Below are positions 6,483 through 13,751 of a stretch of DNA of 19,066 nt, piece by piece. Each line of letters opens with the position of its first letter. The first letter of the stretch is position 1. A program made the translations under genes and the position numbers. Below the pieces are notes generated by a model that was not told where the DNA came from, did not search any database, and saw only the letters and a list, made by a program, of their open reading frames with translations. The DNA is from Nitrososphaerales archaeon TH1177 (GTDB lineage Archaea > Thermoproteota > Nitrososphaeria > Nitrososphaerales > Nitrososphaeraceae): positions 1 to 19,066 of the forward strand of contig JAATVJ010000052.1 of the NCBI GenBank assembly GCA_014523515.1, in the 5' to 3' direction.

Positions 6483-7700
6483 ATGGTTAAAGATAAATGT
6501 ATTTTAGCATATTCAGGCGGATTGGATACATCAGTATGTATAAAATATTTGCAACTTCTACATGAACTTGAAGTTATTACTGTAACCGTAGATTGTGGCC
6601 AAAATGATGATTTCGAAGAGATAGAAAAACGATCTAAAGAAATAGGCGCTGTTCAGCATTATTATATAGATGCTAAAGAAGAATTCATAAATGAATATAT
6701 CATTCCTTGCATAAAAGCCAATGGCTTATATGAAAACCAATATCCTTTGGGAACTGCATTAGCACGGCCTCTTATTGCAAAGAAAGCAGTTGAAATAGCA
6801 AATGAAGAAAATGCCAAAATAATAGCTCATGGTTGTACGGGTAAAGGAAATGACCAAATTAGATTTGATATTACTATTAAATCACTTAATCCAGATTTAA
6901 GAATTATTGCTCCAATTAGAGACATGAATCTTACAAGAGATATCGAAATTCAATTTGCAAAAGAACATAATATTCCCATATCAACTGAAGTCAAAAAATA
7001 TAGTATTGATATGAATATCTGGGGACGGTCAATAGAGGGAGGAGATTTAGAAAATCCTTTTGTGGAACCACCAAAAGATTGTTTCAAATTTATTAATTTT
7101 GATAATCCTGATGCTGGTTATTTGGAAATAGAATATGAAAACGGTATTCCCATAACTGCTGATGGTAAAAAAATGAATCTTTTGGATTTGTTGAATTATA
7201 TTAATTTTAAAGCAGGATCATACGGTGTAGGAATAGTTGATCATATTGAAGATAGAGTTATTGGTATAAAGTCTAGAGAAGTTTATGAATGTCCTGCAGC
7301 AATTGTTTTAATTAAAGCCCATCAAGACCTTGAGAAAATGGTATTAACTTCACACGAGGTCAGGTTTAAACATATTGTAGATCAACAATGGAGTTGGATG
7401 GCTTATTCTGGACTCTGGCAAGATCCATTACTTAATGATTTGGATAAGTTTATAGATGCAACACAAAACAAAGTTACAGGAAAAGTAAAAATGCGAATGC
7501 AAAATGGTTCTATACGAGTAGTGGGAAGGAAATCTAAATTTTCTTTATATAGGAATGAGTTGGCAACGTATACTTCTGACTCTGTTTTTGATCAGCAATT
7601 GGCAAAAGGTTTTGTTGAATTATGGGGATTGCAATCTATTACAGCAAATTCTATAGCAATTAATTTAAATAAAAAAGAGAATAAAGGAGATGAACAATAG
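6483..7700 (+). CDS. argG: Argininosuccinate synthase
   Basis: This 405-residue cytosolic enzyme joins citrulline and aspartate using ATP (to AMP and PPi) to form argininosuccinate, the penultimate step of arginine synthesis. The N-terminal PP-loop AYSGGLDTSV (residues 9-18) is the ATP pyrophosphatase signature. GTALARPLIAKK, AHGCTGKGNDQIRF and the Ser-Ile-Glu-Gly-Gly segment (IWGRSIEGG) are the substrate-binding motifs of the family. Length is normal. It opens the block, and the 3' end contains a GGAG that serves the following lysW gene, so the two are probably co-transcribed. The partners argF and argH, needed on either side of this step, are not in the window. Confidence 0.97.
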   Translation: MVKDKCILAYSGGLDTSVCIKYLQLLHELEVITVTVDCGQNDDFEEIEKRSKEIGAVQHYYIDAKEEFINEYIIPCIKANGLYENQYPLGTALARPLIAKKAVEIANEENAKIIAHGCTGKGNDQIRFDITIKSLNPDLRIIAPIRDMNLTRDIEIQFAKEHNIPISTEVKKYSIDMNIWGRSIEGGDLENPFVEPPKDCFKFINFDNPDAGYLEIEYENGIPITADGKKMNLLDLLNYINFKAGSYGVGIVDHIEDRVIGIKSREVYECPAAIVLIKAHQDLEKMVLTSHEVRFKHIVDQQWSWMAYSGLWQDPLLNDLDKFIDATQNKVTGKVKMRMQNGSIRVVGRKSKFSLYRNELATYTSDSVFDQQLAKGFVELWGLQSITANSIAINLNKKENKGDEQ

Positions 7701-7701
7701 A

Positions 7702-7875
7702 ATGAAAATAGAATGTAAAGACTGTGGAGGAGAATTAAATGTTCCAGAGGATGTAGTAGTTGGGGAAATAGTTTCCTGTCCAGACTGTGGAGGAGAATTT
7801 GAAGTAGTATCTAATTCTGACGGTAAAATAGAACTCAAACCAGCAGAGTCAGTGGGAGAAGATTGGGGAGAATAA
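7702..7875 (+). CDS. lysW: Amino-group carrier protein LysW, copy 1 (ends in Glu)
   Basis: This 57-residue acidic carrier holds the growing amino acid by its amino group on the C-terminal Glu. Two CxxC knuckles (CKDCGG and CPDCGG) bind a structural zinc, and the C-terminus is the signature EDWGE. I chose the ATG at 7702 because family members begin directly before the first CxxC and a GGAG (7686-7689) lies 12 bp upstream. An ATG at 7690 in the same frame overlaps the argG stop and would add MNNR. argX follows after 12 bp, so this copy is probably the one loaded with glutamate for arginine synthesis. The two zinc knuckles are encoded by an identical 18-nt DNA repeat (7719-7736 and 7782-7799). 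Confidence 0.93.
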   Translation: MKIECKDCGGELNVPEDVVVGEIVSCPDCGGEFEVVSNSDGKIELKPAESVGEDWGE

Positions 7876-7887
7876 ATTTGTGAAAAA

Positions 7888-8745
7888 ATGGAACTTTCTA
7901 TAATCTATGATAAATTACGATTCGAAGAAAAAGAGCTACATCAAAAGGCTATTAATAAAGGAATAAGTACTCATTTAATAGATGCTAAGCCTATTTCTTT
8001 TAGTACAGATATAAACCAAAACAACTCCATTAAAGGTGATATTTTTCTTCAAAGATGTATAAGTCATTTTCGTGGTCTATATATTACCTCTTGTCTAGAA
8101 TACCTAAACCATAAAGTCATAAACAAATATAATGTAAATGAAATTTGTGGCAATAAATTAAGGACATCTCTGATATTAGCAAAATCTAAAATTCCTTCTC
8201 CAAAAACATATTTCACTTTTAGCGCCGAATCTTTTAAAGAATTAACAAATAAACTGGGATTTCCTTTAGTTTTAAAACCTCTTGTTGGTTCTTGGGGCCG
8301 AGGAGTTTTTCCTATTCGAAATGAAGAAACAGTAAATATTATCATGGAAATGAGAGAAGAAAATGATTCAGCTTTGTCTAGGATCTATTATGTTCAAGAA
8401 ATGATAAAGAGGCCACCTAGAGATATTAGATGTATTGTTGCTGGAGATCAGATTATTACTGCAATATATAGATATTCTGCTGTAGGTGAATGGAGAACAA
8501 ATGTTGCAAGAGGTGGTCATACCGGACTTGCACCTATTACACATGAATTAGAAGAGGTTGTAATTAAGGCAGCTACTGCAGTAGGAGGTGGTATTCTAGG
8601 TGTAGATGTTATGGAAGATGAGAATCAAGGATTAGTTATACATGAAATTAATAGTAATGTTGAATTTAGAGGAGCATCTCAAGTATCGAAAGTAGATATA
8701 GCAAATTCTATGATTGAATATGTTCTATCAATTTTTAAAAAATAG
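7888..8745 (+). CDS. argX: Glutamate--LysW ligase ArgX (ATP-grasp)
   Basis: This 285-residue ATP-grasp ligase should attach the alpha-amino group of glutamate to the C-terminal Glu of LysW, protecting it for arginine synthesis. Family hallmarks include LQRCISHFRGL, VLKPLVGSWGRGV, RPPRDIRCIVAG, AIYRYSAVGEWRTNVARGG and HEINSNVEFRG. I assign it to ArgX rather than LysX on three points. It carries INSNVEFRG where LysX has VNxTxEFKN. It has GHTGLAPIT where LysX has AENCPIT. It sits behind argG with its own lysW. Substrate choice is inferred from these motif comparisons recalled from Thermus and Sulfolobus enzymes. It is the last gene before a 94-bp gap with an inverted repeat, so the first transcript may end here. 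Confidence 0.88.
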   Translation: MELSIIYDKLRFEEKELHQKAINKGISTHLIDAKPISFSTDINQNNSIKGDIFLQRCISHFRGLYITSCLEYLNHKVINKYNVNEICGNKLRTSLILAKSKIPSPKTYFTFSAESFKELTNKLGFPLVLKPLVGSWGRGVFPIRNEETVNIIMEMREENDSALSRIYYVQEMIKRPPRDIRCIVAGDQIITAIYRYSAVGEWRTNVARGGHTGLAPITHELEEVVIKAATAVGGGILGVDVMEDENQGLVIHEINSNVEFRGASQVSKVDIANSMIEYVLSIFKK

Positions 8746-8771
8746 AAAATTTTTTCCATAATTCTATTATG

Positions 8772-8799
8772 ATTTTATTATTTTAAATGATAATAAAAT
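8772..8799. promoter_or_regulatory. Inverted repeat before argC/lysY: terminator or operator
   Basis: ATTTTATTAT (8772-8781) and ATAATAAAAT (8790-8799) are perfect 10-bp inverted arms around an 8-nt loop. They lie in the 94-bp gap between argX and argC/lysY. The arms are pure A/T, so the hairpin would be weak as a terminator. The site is about 40 bp before the next ATG, directly upstream of a TATA-like GTAATATT (about 8811-8818). That is where an Lrp-type regulator such as the one encoded at 11854-12282 could bind. This role is inference. Confidence 0.4.
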
Positions 8800-8839
8800 T
8801 CATAAGATACAGTAATATTCTAATCTATAGTTCAGAACA

Positions 8840-9892
8840 ATGAAAATAAGCGTTATAGGAGCTTCGGGATACGTAGGCGGAGAATTACTTCGATTACTGG
8901 TAACTCATCCTAAAGTAACCATTAACATGATTACCTCTAGACAGCAAGCTGGAGAGTATGTCCATCGCGTTCATCCAAGTTTAAAGGGATTCATAGATCT
9001 AAAATTTTCACCAATGGATATAGATAAAATAGCAGATTCAAGTGATTTGGTCTTTGTTTCTGTTCCTCATGGAAGTGCAAATAAAATTGTTAAAGATCTT
9101 TATGAACGAGATATTAAAATAATAGATCTTTCTGCAGATTTTCGATTAAAAAATCCCAATGATTATATAAAATGGTATGGATGGGAACATCCTTTCCCAG
9201 ATTTACTTTCAAAATCTGTTTATGGAGTTCCTGAATTTCATCGGGAGGAAATTAAAAAAGCCAAATTAGTGTCATGTCCTGGATGTATGGCAGTTACCTC
9301 TTTACTAGCAATAAAACCTCTTATAGAAAATGATCTTATTGATACTAATCATATTGTTGTAGATAGTAAAATTGGTTCATCTGGTGCAGGTGCTCAAGCA
9401 AATGCAGGAACACATCATGCAATGAGGTATGGTGTAATTAGACCTTACAAACCAGCAAAACATAGACATACCGGAGAAATCATCCAAGAGCTTAGTTTAA
9501 TAGCTAACAGAGAGATAAAAGTTAGTATGAGTCCACATGCTGTTAATCTCGTAAGGGGTATACTTACAACAAATCATGTCTTTTTGAATAAAATAATTAG
9601 TGAATTAGAACTGTGGAAAATTTACAGACACTCTTATCCCAACGAACCATTTATAAGATTTATTAAAGATAAAAAAGGATTATATAAATTTCCTGATCCA
9701 AAGTTCTTAATTGGATCTAATTTCTGTGATATTGGTTTTGATATTGATGAGGATAATAACAGAGTTGTTGCGTTATCAGCTTCTGATAATCTTATGAAAG
9801 GGGCAGCAGGTTCAGCAATTCAAAACATGAATGTTATGTTTGGATTTGATGAAACGGACGGCTTGAAATATACTCCATTAACACCGGTATGA
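8840..9892 (+). CDS. lysY: LysW-glutamyl/aminoadipyl phosphate reductase (ArgC/LysY)
   Basis: This 350-residue NADPH-dependent reductase of the N-acetyl-glutamyl-phosphate reductase family makes the carrier-bound semialdehyde from the acyl phosphate. The N-terminal dinucleotide fold begins at once with IGASGYVGGELLRLL. The catalytic Cys149 lies in SCPGCMAVTS, and SKIGSSGAGA and the His-rich KPAKHRHTGEI segment are family features. Being the only such reductase seen, it is expected to serve both the ornithine and lysine branches, as described for Sulfolobus. Its last four bases (ATGA) overlap the kinase gene, showing translational coupling. Confidence 0.94.
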   Translation: MKISVIGASGYVGGELLRLLVTHPKVTINMITSRQQAGEYVHRVHPSLKGFIDLKFSPMDIDKIADSSDLVFVSVPHGSANKIVKDLYERDIKIIDLSADFRLKNPNDYIKWYGWEHPFPDLLSKSVYGVPEFHREEIKKAKLVSCPGCMAVTSLLAIKPLIENDLIDTNHIVVDSKIGSSGAGAQANAGTHHAMRYGVIRPYKPAKHRHTGEIIQELSLIANREIKVSMSPHAVNLVRGILTTNHVFLNKIISELELWKIYRHSYPNEPFIRFIKDKKGLYKFPDPKFLIGSNFCDIGFDIDEDNNRVVALSASDNLMKGAAGSAIQNMNVMFGFDETDGLKYTPLTPV

Positions 9893-10689
9893 TTATTATT
9901 AAAATTGGTGGTAGTATAGTTGATGGATTACATTCATCAACTATTTTAGATTTGAAAAATATATTGAAAAAAGTTAAGGTGGTTCTTGTTCATGGTGGAG
10001 GAAAGGATGTTACTAGTATTGGTAATAAATTAGGAAAAGAACAAAAATTTATTGTTTCCCCGGGAGGAGTAAAAAGTCGATATACTGACAAGGAGACTGC
10101 AGAAATATATACTATGGTAATGTCTGGAAAAATAAATAAAACTATTGTAAGATTGCTTTTAAATAATAAAATAAATGCAGCAGGAATATCAGGAATAGAT
10201 GGTTCTACAATTGAAGCAACAAGAAAGAAAAAACTGCTAGTTGTTAACGATAAAGGCAGGAAAATGATAATTGATGGAGGCTACACAGGAAAAATAAATA
10301 AGATTAATACATTATTAATTAGAAAGTTATTAGAAGGAAACTTTGTCCCTGTTGTTTCTCCAATAGCTTTAAGTGAAGAAATTGAATTTCTAAATGTTGA
10401 TGGGGATAGAGCTGCTGCATATATCGCAGGTGGATTATCTGCTGATAAAGTAATTTTTATCACTAATGTTAACGGTCTTATTTTAAATGATGAATTAGTA
10501 ACAAAAATGACATATGATAAAGCAAATGAATCCTTACCAAAAATTGGTCATGGAATGGAGAAAAAAGTGATGGCATGTATAGAATCTTTAGATATGGGTG
10601 TGAAAGAAGCCATTATAGCTTCAGGAAATGTTGAGAATCCTATTTCTTCTGCAATGTCTCATATTAATTGCACGGTGATAACAAAATGA
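9889..10689 (+). CDS. lysZ: LysW-glutamate/aminoadipate kinase (ArgB/LysZ)
   Basis: This 266-residue amino-acid kinase phosphorylates the side-chain carboxyl of LysW-bound glutamate or alpha-aminoadipate. The N-terminal KIGGS (5-9) and HGGG (35-38) loops bind phosphates. SPGGVKSRYTD (57-67) replaces the NGLRVTD-type loop of classical N-acetylglutamate kinases and fits the carrier-dependent LysZ group. NVDGDRAAAYIAGGL and FITNVNGL are ATP-site motifs. It overlaps the reductase before it and the aminotransferase after it by 4 bp each (ATGA), so all three should be made together. It works immediately before LysY in the pathway despite the reverse gene order. Confidence 0.94.
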   Translation: MIIIKIGGSIVDGLHSSTILDLKNILKKVKVVLVHGGGKDVTSIGNKLGKEQKFIVSPGGVKSRYTDKETAEIYTMVMSGKINKTIVRLLLNNKINAAGISGIDGSTIEATRKKKLLVVNDKGRKMIIDGGYTGKINKINTLLIRKLLEGNFVPVVSPIALSEEIEFLNVDGDRAAAYIAGGLSADKVIFITNVNGLILNDELVTKMTYDKANESLPKIGHGMEKKVMACIESLDMGVKEAIIASGNVENPISSAMSHINCTVITK

Positions 10690-11864
10690 GTGAAGATACT
10701 TATCTTGGAAATCTTTATCAGAGGTTTCCAATCAATATTTCAAGAGGCAAAGGAGCCATAGTTTGGGATGTTTCTGGAAAAGAATATATTGATTGTATGG
10801 GTGGTTATGGTGTCGCATTAGTTGGTCATTGTAATGATCGGGTAATTAATGCAATTAAAAATCAATCTGACAATCTTATAACTTGTCATATGTCAGTATA
10901 TAATAATACAAGATTGAAATTTTTACAAAAAATGTCTAAAATTTCTCCAAAAGAACTTTCAAAGGTTTTCTTTAGCAATAGCGGAGCAGAGGCTATCGAA
11001 GCTGCTTTAAAATTTTCCAGGAAATACACAGGCAAAAATGGAGTAATAGCCATGACTGGAGGATATCATGGAAAAACTTTTGGTGCATTATCTGTAACAC
11101 ATAATGAAAAATACAGAAAATCTTTTCAACCATTGTTAGAAGGAGTAAAATTCGTACCTTATAATAATCCATCAAAAATTGAGGATTCATTAGATAATTC
11201 TATAGGAACAGTTATTATCGAACCTATTCAAGGTGAAACTGGTATAATTGTTCCTTCTGATGATTTTCTTCAGAAAATAAGAAAAATTTGTGACCAAAAT
11301 AATTTAATATTAATTTTTGATGAAATACAATCGGGATTAGGAAGAACAGGTAAAATGTGGGCAGGTGAACATTGGTCAACAACTGCTGATATTATGTGTC
11401 TAGCTAAAGGTATAGCAGGAGGATTACCAATGGGTTTAACTCTATGTAAACCTGAAATCCTTGATGCTATGAAACTTGGAGAACATTCTTCAACTTTTGC
11501 TGGAAATCCACTTTCGTGTGCTGCGGGTATAGCTACTATAGATTCTCTTGTAGAAGACAATCTCGTTGGTAATGCTGCCAAAATAGGTAATATCTTCAAG
11601 AATGGATTGTTAGAACTTAAAGAGAATCATAGAATAGTCAGGGATGTACGAGGATTAGGTTTGATGCTAGCTCTTGAATTACGTTTTGATATTAAGGATG
11701 TATTATTTGAGGGTATTAAAGAAGGACTTCTTATGTTATACTCAGGAAGAAATATAATTAGATTATTACCTCCATTGGTACTTGATGAGGTAAAGGTATT
11801 AAAAACCTTGGATATTATGGATAAACTATTAACTAAAGAAGAGGAAAGAAGGAATGTTAAATAA
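10686..11864 (+). CDS. lysJ: LysW-ornithine/lysine semialdehyde aminotransferase (ArgD/LysJ)
   Basis: This 392-residue class III PLP-dependent aminotransferase converts the carrier-bound semialdehyde to LysW-ornithine or LysW-lysine using glutamate as amino donor. SNSGAEA (97-103) and GGYHGKTFGALS bind the cofactor phosphate, Asp212 of IFDEIQSGLGRTG contacts the PLP ring, and Lys241 in LAKGIAGGLPMG forms the Schiff base. Length is typical. The ATG at 10686 overlaps the kinase stop (ATGA) and is preferred to a TTG at 10668 that would add six residues inside lysZ. Its 3' end overlaps the Lrp-type regulator gene by 11 bp. Confidence 0.94.
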   Translation: MSEDTYLGNLYQRFPINISRGKGAIVWDVSGKEYIDCMGGYGVALVGHCNDRVINAIKNQSDNLITCHMSVYNNTRLKFLQKMSKISPKELSKVFFSNSGAEAIEAALKFSRKYTGKNGVIAMTGGYHGKTFGALSVTHNEKYRKSFQPLLEGVKFVPYNNPSKIEDSLDNSIGTVIIEPIQGETGIIVPSDDFLQKIRKICDQNNLILIFDEIQSGLGRTGKMWAGEHWSTTADIMCLAKGIAGGLPMGLTLCKPEILDAMKLGEHSSTFAGNPLSCAAGIATIDSLVEDNLVGNAAKIGNIFKNGLLELKENHRIVRDVRGLGLMLALELRFDIKDVLFEGIKEGLLMLYSGRNIIRLLPPLVLDEVKVLKTLDIMDKLLTKEEERRNVK

Positions 11865-12282
11865 TATTGATTCATTTGACGAAAAAATAATAAAGATTCT
11901 TCAAAACGATGCTAGAAAACCATTTGTAGAAATAGCTAATACTATAGGTTTATCGGAATCGGCAGTAAGAAGGAGAATCAAAAATTTAACTGATAATAAT
12001 ATTATTAAAAAATTCACAATCGAAATCGATAATAGTGAAAAAACCAGCGCAATTACTCTCATTTCAGTTGCATCTAGCTCCGACACATCAACAGTAACAT
12101 CAAAACTGTTAAATTTGGAAGGGGTTGATGTTGTTTATGAAATAACAGGTCAATATGATATTGCAGCAATAATAAGTGCTCCTGCAATTTCAGAAATCAA
12201 TTCATATATTGATGAAGTCAGAAAAATCGAAGGTGTTTCAGATACAAACACTGTAATTATTCTTAAAACATTAAAATACTAA
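11854..12282 (+). CDS. lysM: Lrp/AsnC-family regulator, probably LysM-like
   Basis: This 142-residue regulator begins with a helix-turn-helix (about 8-60; IANTIGLSESAVRRRIKNL is the DNA-reading part). It ends with the ligand-sensing RAM domain (YEITGQYDIAAIISAP, IDEVRKIEGVSDTNTVII). Lrp-type proteins form octamers or higher complexes that bind amino acids. Its start overlaps the end of lysJ, so its level tracks the pathway enzymes. In Sulfolobus an Lrp-type protein, LysM, controls the lysW operon in response to lysine; the same role here is inferred from position. Candidate targets are the AT-rich palindromes before argC/lysY and before the homocitrate synthase gene. Confidence 0.85.
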   Translation: MLNNIDSFDEKIIKILQNDARKPFVEIANTIGLSESAVRRRIKNLTDNNIIKKFTIEIDNSEKTSAITLISVASSSDTSTVTSKLLNLEGVDVVYEITGQYDIAAIISAPAISEINSYIDEVRKIEGVSDTNTVIILKTLKY

Positions 12283-12317
12283 TTTAATATTATTATTCAG
12301 ACTTTTAATTTAAATTT

Positions 12318-12337
12318 TTAACGTTAACATTTATATC
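12318..12337 (+). promoter_or_regulatory. Palindrome and TATA box before homocitrate synthase
   Basis: TTAACGTTAA (12318-12327) is a perfect 10-bp palindrome, immediately followed by the box A ATTTATATC (12329-12337). The start codon is at 12368, so a transcript starting about 26 bp past the TATA centre would have a short leader. The palindrome occupies the TFB-recognition (BRE) position, a natural site for a regulator, plausibly the Lrp-type protein encoded just upstream. The 85-bp gap shows that the lysine-specific genes have their own promoter. Confidence 0.5.
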
Positions 12338-12367
12338 ACATACGAAACCTGTAATAATATTATCAAA

Positions 12368-13576
12368 ATGCTACTGAAATCAGATGATCCTAACTATTAT
12401 GCGCACCACTACAATAATATAGAAAATGGTAAAAAAAAAATTAAAATTCTTGACTCTACATTAAGAGAAGGAGAACAACATCCAGGTGTTTCCTTTACTA
12501 ATAAACAAAGAATTCAGATTGCATGGATGTTAGATTCATTTGGCGTAGACCAAATCGAGATAAGTCCAGTGGTCTCACCAGATCATTTAGAAGCAACAAA
12601 AATAATTCTCAAACAAGGATTAAAAGCTGATATCGTTGCCCATGTTAGAGCAATAAAATCTGATGTGGATATAGCTCTAAAAACTGATTCTTCATGGGTA
12701 GCTACCTATATGGGAATATCAGATATTCATCTCAGCGCAAAGCTAAAAATATCTAGAGAAGAAGCAAAAAGTAGAGCTATTGAAGTAGCTGAATATATAA
12801 AATCACATGGATTAAAATCTCGTTTTACGATGGAGGACGCTAGTAGGACTGAGCCCTCTTTTCTCCTAGAGATGTGTAATGAAATGAATAAAATAGGTAT
12901 TGAAAGAATTAGCATTCCAGATACTGTGGGTATAATGCGTCCAAATGGTATGTATAATTTAGTTAAAATGGTTTACGACAGTCTAGATACATCAAAAACT
13001 TCTCTAGATGTACATTGTCATAATGATGTTGGATTGGCATTAGCAAATGCATTATCCGGTTGTGAAGCTGGTGCAGATCAAATTCACACTACAATTGATG
13101 GATTTGGAGAACGGACAGGCATTCCATCTCTTGCTGAAGCTTCTATTGCATTGACTCTGATTTATAGATCTGATAACAATTTAAGGCTACATATGTTAAA
13201 GGACCTATCAAGGACTATCTCACAATATACAGGTTTGGAAATTCCAGAATCTAAACCTATAGTAGGGGATAGTGCCTATAAACATAAGGCTGGCACTCAT
13301 CTTGCAGCAATTTTAAGAAATCCTTCTGCATATGAAATTATTGAACCTCGTATAGTAGGAAATAGAAGAAAGATTGTTTTTGGAGAACTAGCGGGAAAAA
13401 ATGGAGCTGCCTATCTGTTATCTTTACTTGGTCTGGAGACCAGTAGACGTGAAGCAGAAAATCTTGCAAGGGGATTAAAAGAACTTAGAATGGGTGATCT
13501 AATAGAATTATATCTTGATGATAGATTAGAAAGAAAGATACTTAATGAAGAAACATTTAATGTAAAAAAGGAGTAA
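12368..13576 (+). CDS. hcs: Homocitrate synthase (DRE-TIM metallolyase)
   Basis: This 402-residue enzyme condenses 2-oxoglutarate and acetyl-CoA to homocitrate, the committed step of lysine synthesis through alpha-aminoadipate. The TIM-barrel signature DSTLREGEQ (29-37) includes Arg33 and the metal ligand Glu34, and the other ligands are His216 and His218 in DVHCHNDVGLALAN. The C-terminal HKAGTHLAAILRNPSAYE region matches homocitrate synthases. Isopropylmalate and citramalate synthases share the fold, but the short length without a leucine-type regulatory domain and the location just before lysW-lysX favour homocitrate synthase. It has its own promoter. lysW copy 2 follows after 7 bp with a good Shine-Dalgarno inside the 3' end of this gene. 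Confidence 0.92.
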   Translation: MLLKSDDPNYYAHHYNNIENGKKKIKILDSTLREGEQHPGVSFTNKQRIQIAWMLDSFGVDQIEISPVVSPDHLEATKIILKQGLKADIVAHVRAIKSDVDIALKTDSSWVATYMGISDIHLSAKLKISREEAKSRAIEVAEYIKSHGLKSRFTMEDASRTEPSFLLEMCNEMNKIGIERISIPDTVGIMRPNGMYNLVKMVYDSLDTSKTSLDVHCHNDVGLALANALSGCEAGADQIHTTIDGFGERTGIPSLAEASIALTLIYRSDNNLRLHMLKDLSRTISQYTGLEIPESKPIVGDSAYKHKAGTHLAAILRNPSAYEIIEPRIVGNRRKIVFGELAGKNGAAYLLSLLGLETSRREAENLARGLKELRMGDLIELYLDDRLERKILNEETFNVKKE

Positions 13577-13583
13577 ATAAAAT

Positions 13584-13751
13584 ATGGTAAAATGTGAGGA
13601 ATGTGATGCAGAAATTAAAATACCAGCAGATTCTATCGAAGGTGAAATAGTATCCTGTCCAGATTGTGGATCAAGTTATGAATTGGTAAAAATTGAAGGT
13701 GGATTTACTACAAAACCAGCTCAAGTAGTTGGCGAGGATTGGGGACAGTGA
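13584..13751 (+). CDS. lysW: Amino-group carrier protein LysW, copy 2 (ends in Gln)
   Basis: This 55-residue carrier has two CxxC zinc knuckles (CEEC and CPDCGS) and the conserved segment EGEIVSCPDCG. AAAGGAG (13567-13573) lies 10 bp before the ATG. The C-terminus reads VGEDWGQ, then TGA: the last residue is Gln (CAG at 13746-13748) instead of the Glu to which LysX and ArgX normally attach their substrate. The protein is otherwise well preserved, so it does not look like a decaying gene. The stop overlaps the next start in GTGA, coupling it to lysX, which makes it the expected partner for alpha-aminoadipate. How a Gln-ending carrier is loaded is an open question; deamidation, as in Pup, is one possibility. 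Confidence 0.93.
   Translation: MVKCEECDAEIKIPADSIEGEIVSCPDCGSSYELVKIEGGFTTKPAQVVGEDWGQ

Noticed and set aside
8064..8345. 93-codon minus-strand open frame inside argX
   Set aside because: It is the shadow of the ATP-grasp gene with no domain pattern of its own.
10668..10685. Upstream TTG start that would extend the aminotransferase by six residues
   Set aside because: The ATG at 10686 overlaps the kinase stop in a coupled ATGA, matches the style of the previous junction and leaves a normal N-terminus.
11270..11599. 109-codon minus-strand open frame inside lysJ
   Set aside because: It lies wholly opposite a strongly conserved enzyme gene, its composition reads as antisense of that gene, and it resembles no family.
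11627..11875. 82-codon minus-strand open frame across the lysJ/lysM junction
   Set aside because: It is opposite the conserved C-terminus of LysJ, with no recognisable motif and no promoter or ribosome site of note.
13739..13747. Upstream TTG start for lysX
   Set aside because: The GTG at 13748 overlaps the lysW stop in GTGA and adds no unexplained residues.
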